Assembly: GCA_900542565.1 (NCBI GenBank)
Contig: UQOC01000068.1
Coordinates: 1 to 10,580 of the forward strand
Length of the DNA stretch: 10,580 nucleotides
Reading direction: 5' to 3'
Source of the DNA: an uncultured Eubacteriales bacterium
Lineage (GTDB): Bacteria > Bacillota > Clostridia > Peptostreptococcales > Anaerovoracaceae
Part shown: positions 7,097 through 10,580 of the stretch, piece by piece
How the letters are laid out: every line of letters begins with the position of its first letter
Position numbering within the stretch: the stretch's first letter is position 1
Notes under the pieces: model-generated
Databases searched by the model: none
The model's input: the letters and a program-made list of their open reading frames with translations, nothing else
Told to the model about the DNA's origin: nothing
Program-made: the position numbers and the translations under genes

Positions 7097-7166
7097 CAAA
7101 ATACAGAAATGCCCGCCGGGCGCGCTGTTTCTGGCTCAGCACAGGTGAGTGCCGGAAGCAGTCCGT

Positions 7167-7235
7167 GCAGGAGTTGAGGATATATTCCGGTCGAGGGCCG
7201 ACGCAGGAGTTGAGGATATATTCCGGTCGAGGGCC
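7167..7235. repeat. 36-bp tandem repeat, two copies
   Basis: A 33-base unit starting GCAGGAGTTGAGGATATATT is present at 7167-7199 and again, identical, at 7203-7235, giving a 36-bp period with different three-base spacers (GAC, TGC). GCAGG begins again at 7239 as a five-base stub. The period is a multiple of three and an open frame runs through it (repeating GVEDIFRSRA), but the frame has no convincing start signal. Two head-to-tail copies without unique spacers exclude a CRISPR. Confidence 0.85.
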
Positions 7236-7257
7236 TGCGCAGGCATATTGCGAGCAT

Positions 7258-7512
7258 ATGTTGTATATTTTCGGATTTTTTTGAAATATTACAACATTTA
7301 TGGTGTTCCGGCATACTTTTTACGGGATTTTCTTCATGAATGTTGTAATTTTTCCGTAAAGCAGAAAATATTACAACTTTTTTTCAGAAATGTTGTATTT
7401 TTTCAGAAAAATCATTTTTTCTACAACATTCGTCTCTCAGGGACAGGTGAAAACGGGTAAAATCCCTTCCAATGTTGTAATATTTCAGTTTTTCCGTAAA
7501 AAAATGCAACAT
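7258..7512. repeat. Array of four ~40-bp inverted repeats upstream of deoC
   Basis: Four units each start ATGTTGTA and end TACAACAT or a close variant: 7258-7297, 7340-7379 (right end TACAACTT), 7390-7429 and 7472-7512 (right end TGCAACAT, one base longer). Unit starts are 82, 50 and 82 bp apart. Extended arms agree with ATGTTGTAATATTTC; the left arm of unit 4 and the reversed right arm of unit 1 share 16 bases. The second unit pairs over about 13 bases and is followed by TTTTTTT, so it could act as a weak rightward terminator. The last unit ends 23 bp before the deoC start codon. Either repeated operators or serial RNA hairpins would fit. No gene is visible between 7025 and 7535. Confidence 0.8.
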
Positions 7513-7535
7513 AAGAAACTTTGGAGGTAAACAGA

Positions 7536-8243
7536 ATGACACTTAGCAAACCGTTGAACAAATATTTTGACCACACTCTGCTCAAGGCTGACGCCACCAC
7601 GGAGCAGATAGACCAGCTTTGCAGGGAGGCTCTTGAATATGATTTTTACTCAGTATGCGTAAATTCATGCAATGTAGCCCAGTGCGCCGATTCCCTCAAA
7701 GGCTCGGATGTGAAGATCGCCGCTGTAGTCGGCTTTCCTCTCGGCGCATGCACCACGGCAACGAAAGCTTTTGAGACCGAAGAGGCCTGCAAGGACGGGG
7801 CTTCCGAGATAGATATGGTCATCAATATCGGCGCCCTCAAAGAAGGAGGCGAGGACTTCGTGTATGACGACATCAAGGCGGTAGTCGGCGCAGCAGCCAG
7901 GTACGACGCCATCGTAAAGGTCATCATCGAGACATGTCTCCTGACCGATGAGGAAAAAGTTACCGCCTGCCGTCTTTCCAAGGAAGCAGGTGCCGCCTTC
8001 GTAAAGACTTCCACCGGATTTTCCACCGGAGGCGCCACGGCTGCCGATGTGTCCCTCATGCGCAGTATCGTCGGCGATGACATGCAGGTGAAAGCCAGCG
8101 GCGGCATCAGGGATTACGAAACCGTCATGGAAATGATCGAAGCAGGCGCCGACCGCATCGGAGCCAGCGCTTCTGTCAAGATCATGGAAGCCGCCGGGGA
8201 AAAGCAGGCCGGAGATGTAACAAGTATCATAACTTTGAGTTAA
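7536..8243 (+). CDS. deoC: Deoxyribose-phosphate aldolase
   Basis: The product has 235 residues and is a class I aldolase that splits 2-deoxyribose-5-phosphate into glyceraldehyde-3-phosphate and acetaldehyde in deoxynucleoside breakdown. The Schiff-base lysine is K157 in FVKTSTGF, the second catalytic lysine K186 in VKASGGIR, and D93 lies in EIDMVINIG. The N-terminal YFDHTLLK is also typical. I chose ATG at 7536, which has GGAGG at 7523-7527; an in-frame TTG at 7521 overlaps that site and is unlikely. No other deo genes are next to it, and no terminator follows directly. The AT-rich module begins right after its stop, suggesting its old downstream context was displaced. Confidence 0.97.
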   Translation: MTLSKPLNKYFDHTLLKADATTEQIDQLCREALEYDFYSVCVNSCNVAQCADSLKGSDVKIAAVVGFPLGACTTATKAFETEEACKDGASEIDMVINIGALKEGGEDFVYDDIKAVVGAAARYDAIVKVIIETCLLTDEEKVTACRLSKEAGAAFVKTSTGFSTGGATAADVSLMRSIVGDDMQVKASGGIRDYETVMEMIEAGADRIGASASVKIMEAAGEKQAGDVTSIITLS

Positions 8244-8561
8244 GAAGTAACATAGTTTGGGATTCTATTTTAAATTCACAGATTTCTTTCACTCTACCAA
8301 CTGAATGTTTCACTTATTTCATTAGATGAATTATTCCTCACTATATTACTTTATGACTTTGTTTATTTTGACAATTTTTTCAGAGTATTCTTTTTGTATT
8401 TATTAAAAAGCAAGCCTTCAAACCGATAAACTTCTCTTATTACAGTTTGAAGGCTTGCACAAACAACAGGATTAGCCCTTGATTGTTATATGACTATCCA
8501 ATTTTATCTCGTTCTGGACTCACTCTCCAATTGAAAATATTTTGAAGCAATCTATTGAGCT
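8244..8561. other. AT-rich gene-free stretch after deoC
   Basis: About 320 bases with no convincing gene on either strand. Composition changes to AT-rich immediately after the deoC stop. The only clear structure is the long hairpin at 8402-8458. No tRNA, integrase site or flanking direct repeat was seen. Confidence 0.6.
8402..8458 (-). terminator. Terminator with 14-bp stem, loop of 21, for the leftward holin module
   Basis: GCAAGCCTTCAAAC (8410-8423) and GTTTGAAGGCTTGC (8445-8458) are perfect 14-bp inverted arms with a 21-base loop. On the minus strand the stem is followed by TTTTTAATA (8409-8401), so it acts as an intrinsic terminator for leftward transcripts. It lies about 100 bp after the stop of the 135-residue gene. 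On the plus strand no T-run follows, so it should not stop deoC transcripts efficiently. Confidence 0.75.
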
Positions 8562-8969
8562 TTAATGAGATATTATCGGATTACCATATTTATATGTCGG
8601 TCTTTCGGCTTTCCAAATTACGCCTCGTTCGCCACCACTATCTTGTCCGACAAATCTCTGTGTAATTACAACATTTGAGATTATGCCAGACATGCTTGGC
8701 TTATTAAAATCTTCATAGATGGTCGTATACATATCCTCCAGGTACTCCAAATATGAAGCATTTCCATTCACCGCACCTCCAAATACAGCGGAAGCAAATC
8801 CTAACCCCATATTGAAAAGGCCCGCAATGCTTAAAAGAAGATTGAAAAGTTCCAATGTTGTATTATTCTGCCGATCATCAATCTTTCTCCTTATTTCAAT
8901 AAGTTTTTCTAATCCTGCATCATTATTAAGGATTTTATAAGTGTGTGTTTTGTACTGTTTGTTTGCCAT
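8562..8969 (-). CDS. Unrecognised 135-residue protein with glycine-rich hydrophobic segment, next to holin
   Basis: ATG at 8969 follows GAGAGAAG; an in-frame GTG at 9014 lies inside the promoter-operator region and is rejected. The N-terminal part (1-40) is charged and helical (GLEKLIEIRRKIDDRQ). Residues 41-69 (LFNLLLSIAGLFNMGLGFAS onward) are hydrophobic with many glycines, like a glycine-zipper or amphipathic membrane helix pair. The C-terminal third is polar and probably beta-rich (VVITQRFVGQD, GVIWKAERPTYKYG). There is no signal peptide and no cysteine. It has its own promoter, with an operator shared with the holin and RHH genes. A membrane-active effector, small toxin or bacteriocin-like protein released through the holin is possible but unproven; I recognise no family. 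Confidence 0.75.
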   Translation of the reverse strand: MANKQYKTHTYKILNNDAGLEKLIEIRRKIDDRQNNTTLELFNLLLSIAGLFNMGLGFASAVFGGAVNGNASYLEYLEDMYTTIYEDFNKPSMSGIISNVVITQRFVGQDSGGERGVIWKAERPTYKYGNPIISH

Positions 8970-9004
8970 TTTTTCTTCTCTCTTTCTTTTATATATTATC
9001 ATCG

Positions 9005-9044
9005 ATGATATCACTATATTATCATAGTGATATCATTTCGTCAA
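9005..9044 (-). promoter_or_regulatory. Promoter of the 135-residue gene under a 13-bp-arm palindromic operator
   Basis: On the minus strand TTGACG (9044-9039), 17 bp, then TAATAT (9021-9016) with an extended TG. Over it lies a perfect inverted repeat, ATGATATCACTAT (9005-9017) and ATAGTGATATCAT (9024-9036), separated by six bases. Each arm carries one TATCACTA box (9009-9016 and, inverted, 9025-9032), so a bound repressor would cover the -10 element and most of the spacer. The -35 box overlaps the holin stop codon. Confidence 0.8.
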
Positions 9045-9385
9045 TGCTTTTTTTCAACTTTTTCGTTATTTTTCATATTCTTTAATAATGAAACAAGAAC
9101 ATCAGGTATAGGAACATTTATTTTAGCTAAATTTTCTATGATACTAAAGCATTCATTTAATATAAAACAAACTGATACTACAGTACATATATTAGTATCC
9201 CCCGTTATTTGTGACATATCAATTAATCTGCATATAGTTACACATACTATGATACCGATTTTTTTAATTATACCTTCTCGTCCTATTGTAGAATTCACTT
9301 TTTTTTCGATAATCGCAACAAGTACACCAGTAAAATAGTCTGCTACAATGAATAAAAGTAGTATTGATATCTTTGAAAGATCCAT
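9041..9385 (-). CDS. Holin of the phage lysis / toxin secretion family
   Basis: The product has 114 residues. Membrane segments are visible at about 5-24 (ISILLLFIVADYFTGVLVAI), 42-56 and 66-84, followed by a lysine-rich tail (KNMKNNEKVEKKH). The DYFTGVL motif, the following GREGIIKK and the NECFSIIEN...VPIPDVL segment match the Phage_holin_4_1 family (PF05105), which includes TcdE-type holins that release clostridial toxins. Its role would be to form inner-membrane holes that let a partner out. The ATG at 9385 has AAGGAGG seven bases upstream. No endolysin gene lies in the window, which is unusual for a phage lysis cassette and favours a release role or a degraded prophage. Its promoter carries two direct operator boxes. 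Confidence 0.88.
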   Translation of the reverse strand: MDLSKISILLLFIVADYFTGVLVAIIEKKVNSTIGREGIIKKIGIIVCVTICRLIDMSQITGDTNICTVVSVCFILNECFSIIENLAKINVPIPDVLVSLLKNMKNNEKVEKKH

Positions 9386-9415
9386 ACATAAACCTCCTTA
9401 GTTTTTTACATCATT

Positions 9416-9444
9416 ATGATATCACTTTTTTATCACTTTTGCAA
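9416..9444 (-). promoter_or_regulatory. Holin promoter with two direct operator boxes
   Basis: On the minus strand TTGCAA (9444-9439), 17 bp, then TATCAT (9421-9416). The spacer holds two copies of the same box, TATCACTT on the plus strand at 9420-9427 and 9431-9438, exactly 11 bp (about one helical turn) apart. This is the layout expected for side-by-side binding of RHH dimers. Bound protein would block the promoter. Confidence 0.78.
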
Positions 9445-9470
9445 CACCTTTTTCTTGACATTGTTGCAAA
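9438..9470. repeat. 9-bp inverted repeat spanning both divergent -35 boxes
   Basis: TTTGCAACA (9438-9446) and TGTTGCAAA (9462-9470) are perfect inverted arms with a 15-base spacer. The left arm covers the holin -35 box; the -35 of the rightward promoter lies in the spacer. It may be a second type of operator that controls both directions together. Confidence 0.55.
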
Positions 9471-9483
9471 TACTATATAAAAT
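9455..9483 (+). promoter_or_regulatory. Rightward promoter of the 60-residue gene
   Basis: A perfect TTGACA (9455-9460), 17 bp, then TAAAAT (9478-9483). Transcription should start near 9490 and give a short leader to the ATG at 9535. It is back to back with the holin promoter; the nearest TATCACTT box ends 16 bp upstream of its -35. Confidence 0.78.
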
Positions 9484-9534
9484 ATTTTTATAAATACTAT
9501 AAATATACTTTGAAAAAAGGAGATTTTTATTGTC

Positions 9535-9717
9535 ATGGTAAAATTCACAGAAAAAGAAATAAAAATATTGCTTACATATGCTTATGATTTGTTACAAGCG
9601 ATGAATAGCGATAATATCCTTATGCTATCTGATGGAGTGTCCTCCTTTTCTCGTACCGAGATATATATCCTTATTAAAAAAATAGAAACCCTTTTACAAA
9701 AAGACGCCAAAAAGTAA
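9535..9717 (+). CDS. Unrecognised 60-residue helical protein
   Basis: A 60-residue frame starting MVKFTEKEIKILLTYAYDLL. Two amphipathic helices are likely (about 5-22 and 40-56, RTEIYILIKKIETLLQKDAK) joined by a polar loop (MNSDNILMLSDGVSSFS). There is no signal peptide or clear membrane span. AAGGAG lies about 12 bases before the ATG, a long spacer, but a strong promoter sits just upstream and the codon use matches the rest of the AT-rich module. A small helical hairpin encoded divergently from a holin and a possible effector could be an immunity or accessory protein. That is a guess from position only. Confidence 0.68.
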   Translation: MVKFTEKEIKILLTYAYDLLQAMNSDNILMLSDGVSSFSRTEIYILIKKIETLLQKDAKK

Positions 9718-9775
9718 CTATATATTACAATAAGAAAGTGATTATTAAATTCTTTTTATTGCATGAAAATGAACA

Positions 9776-9815
9776 TTGACTTTCATATCACTATGCTATA
9801 TAATAGTTATCACTT
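9776..9815 (+). promoter_or_regulatory. Promoter of the RHH gene with two operator boxes
   Basis: TTGACT (9776-9781), 17 bp, then a perfect TATAAT (9799-9804). TATCACTA lies in the spacer at 9786-9793 and TATCACTT lies just past the -10 at 9808-9815, exactly 22 bp (two turns) apart. The boxes bracket the -10 element, which is typical of autorepression. Confidence 0.82.
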
Positions 9816-9832
9816 AGAAAGGTGGTAAACTC

Positions 9833-9991
9833 ATGGCTATTAGCAATAACAAAACTAGAATTCTTATCACGCTTCCTTTGAAAGACAAAGAATTACTCGA
9901 AAAAGTTGCAAAAAAAGAAAACCGTTCAGTAAGTAATTATGTTTATACATTGATTTTAAAAGATTTAGATGACAAGCAAAAACATTTATAA
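9833..9991 (+). CDS. 52-residue ribbon-helix-helix DNA-binding protein (likely repressor)
   Basis: The frame encodes 52 residues. TRILITLP (8-15) fits the DNA-contacting beta strand, LKDKELLEKVAKKE (16-29) helix A, and NRSVSNYVYTLILKDLDD (30-47) helix B, with the usual polar turn NRSVSNY. This is the full-length pattern of an Arc/CopG-type RHH protein, which binds DNA as dimers of dimers on short repeated boxes. AAGGTGG lies about eight bases before the ATG. Its own promoter and those of the holin and the 135-residue gene carry the same TATCACT box, so an autoregulating repressor of the module is the simplest reading. Plasmid copy control, relaxosome and antitoxin roles also exist in this fold; no partner gene supports them here. 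Confidence 0.85.
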   Translation: MAISNNKTRILITLPLKDKELLEKVAKKENRSVSNYVYTLILKDLDDKQKHL

Positions 9992-10016
9992 GCCGATCGC
10001 AGGAGGTAAACAGGAT

Positions 10017-10523
10017 ATGAAAAAGACTGTCAGCGTTAAAACGGCCGTTATCGCAAGTCTCGTGTTTATTATCTGTATCTGCGCGCTTTTTCTGATCATG
10101 CAGAGGCAAAATAACGAAAAGCTCAATAACATCCTGCAGATAAACCTCGATCAGATCTTTCGTGCTGCGGAAAAAGCAGACAGGCAACTGGCCGCAGGCG
10201 ACACGGCAGAAAACGAGATCTACATCGCTTTCGCCGGCGACTGCTTCGTTCCGGCCAATACCATAAGGGCGGTTGATTCCGACAAATACGATACTACCGA
10301 GCTCTATCTTTTCCTGCTGAGGCTGTCAGGAGCAGAGACCCTAGAGGCCGACGATGCGGAAAAGGCCAGGGCAATCCTCTCTGCCATCATCGAGGGCTAC
10401 GATTCGGTGGACTGGCGAAACACGGAGGGCCTCGGAAAGTCGGGGTATTACGACTTTCTGTCCGGCGACCCGCAGGAAGTAAGCGCCATGGTCCAAAGTA
10501 TCGAGCAGGCCGCAGCCCGATAA
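10017..10523 (+). CDS. Unrecognised membrane-anchored extracytoplasmic protein
   Basis: The product has 168 residues. MKKTVSVK is followed by a strong hydrophobic span (about 9-28, TAVIASLVFIICICALFLIM) and about 135 mostly polar, acidic residues, so an N-terminal membrane anchor with an outside domain is likely. There is no lipobox or signal-peptidase I site that I would trust. The ATG at 10017 has AGGAGG at 10001-10006; the in-frame upstream codons run back into the RHH gene and are rejected. Composition is like the left flank rather than the AT-rich module. It begins only 25 bp after the RHH stop, so the RHH promoter may read into it. I recognise no family. Confidence 0.8.
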   Translation: MKKTVSVKTAVIASLVFIICICALFLIMQRQNNEKLNNILQINLDQIFRAAEKADRQLAAGDTAENEIYIAFAGDCFVPANTIRAVDSDKYDTTELYLFLLRLSGAETLEADDAEKARAILSAIIEGYDSVDWRNTEGLGKSGYYDFLSGDPQEVSAMVQSIEQAAAR

Positions 10524-10580
10524 GCGTCGCCGGCAGAGAGGCATTAGACAGGCAGGTCAGACAGAGGCTCGCAGGCTGCC

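Noticed and set aside
7149..7460. A 103-residue plus-strand gene through the repeats
   Set aside because: The start is a GTG with no Shine-Dalgarno, the protein is repeat-derived and then aromatic- and lysine-rich from AT-rich DNA, and it follows the inverted repeats rather than any family.
7167..7512. CRISPR array upstream of deoC
   Set aside because: The 36-bp repeat has only two head-to-tail copies with three-base spacers, and the later repeats are inverted pairs at uneven spacing. No cas gene is present.
8410..8458. Transposon terminal inverted repeat
   Set aside because: The arms are only 21 bases apart and a T-run follows on the minus strand, so it is better explained as a terminator; no transposase is nearby.
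8970..9014. GTG start at 9014 for the 135-residue protein
   Set aside because: It lies inside the palindromic operator and upstream of the likely transcription start; the ATG at 8969 has a purine-rich binding site.
9833..9991. Antitoxin of a type II toxin-antitoxin pair
   Set aside because: The RHH protein stands alone: no RelE/ParE- or MazF-like toxin follows, and the next gene is a membrane-anchored protein of different composition.

Overview
The window looks like a chromosomal segment of a Clostridia-type Firmicute. The signs are strong AGGAGG-type ribosome binding sites, sigma-A promoters with TATAAT boxes and 17-bp spacers, an ECF-transporter S component, a DUF3842 protein, and a two-ACT monofunctional aspartate kinase. 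The genus cannot be fixed by reading. Most of the window (about 1-8243 and 9992-10580) has mid-range base composition. The stretch 8244-9991 is visibly AT-rich and looks acquired.

Left half, minus strand: a housekeeping operon starts at a good sigma-A promoter (5284-5312) and runs leftwards: aspartate kinase, a cytidylate kinase-like P-loop protein, a 52-residue membrane microprotein coupled by an ATGA overlap, methionyl-tRNA synthetase (metG), a structured intergenic RNA region, a TatD-family metallohydrolase, and the 5' end of another gene that leaves the window. To its right a second minus-strand operon (two-TM protein, DUF3842 protein, ECF S component) ends in intrinsic terminators at 5320-5388.

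Middle: the second operon's promoter lies back to back with a rightward promoter, and the two share one palindromic -35 box (TTGCAA, 7068-7073). The rightward promoter faces a roughly 430-bp stretch before deoC. That stretch holds a 36-bp tandem repeat and four regularly placed inverted repeats of about 40 bp with arms ATGTTGTA / TACAACAT. deoC encodes deoxyribose-phosphate aldolase.

Right: the AT-rich block 8244-9991 carries a small self-contained module. On the minus strand are a phage/toxin-secretion holin (9041-9385) and an unrecognised 135-residue protein with a glycine-rich hydrophobic segment (8562-8969). On the plus strand are an unrecognised 60-residue helical protein (9535-9717) and a 52-residue ribbon-helix-helix (RHH) protein (9833-9991). 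An 8-bp box, TATCACT(T/A), occurs twice in each of three promoters: those of the holin, the 135-residue protein and the RHH gene. The boxes lie inside or beside the core promoter elements. I infer that the RHH protein represses its own gene and a holin-linked lysis or release cassette; this is the most novel-looking part of the window. A membrane-anchored protein of host-like composition (10017-10523) follows directly and may be read from the RHH promoter.
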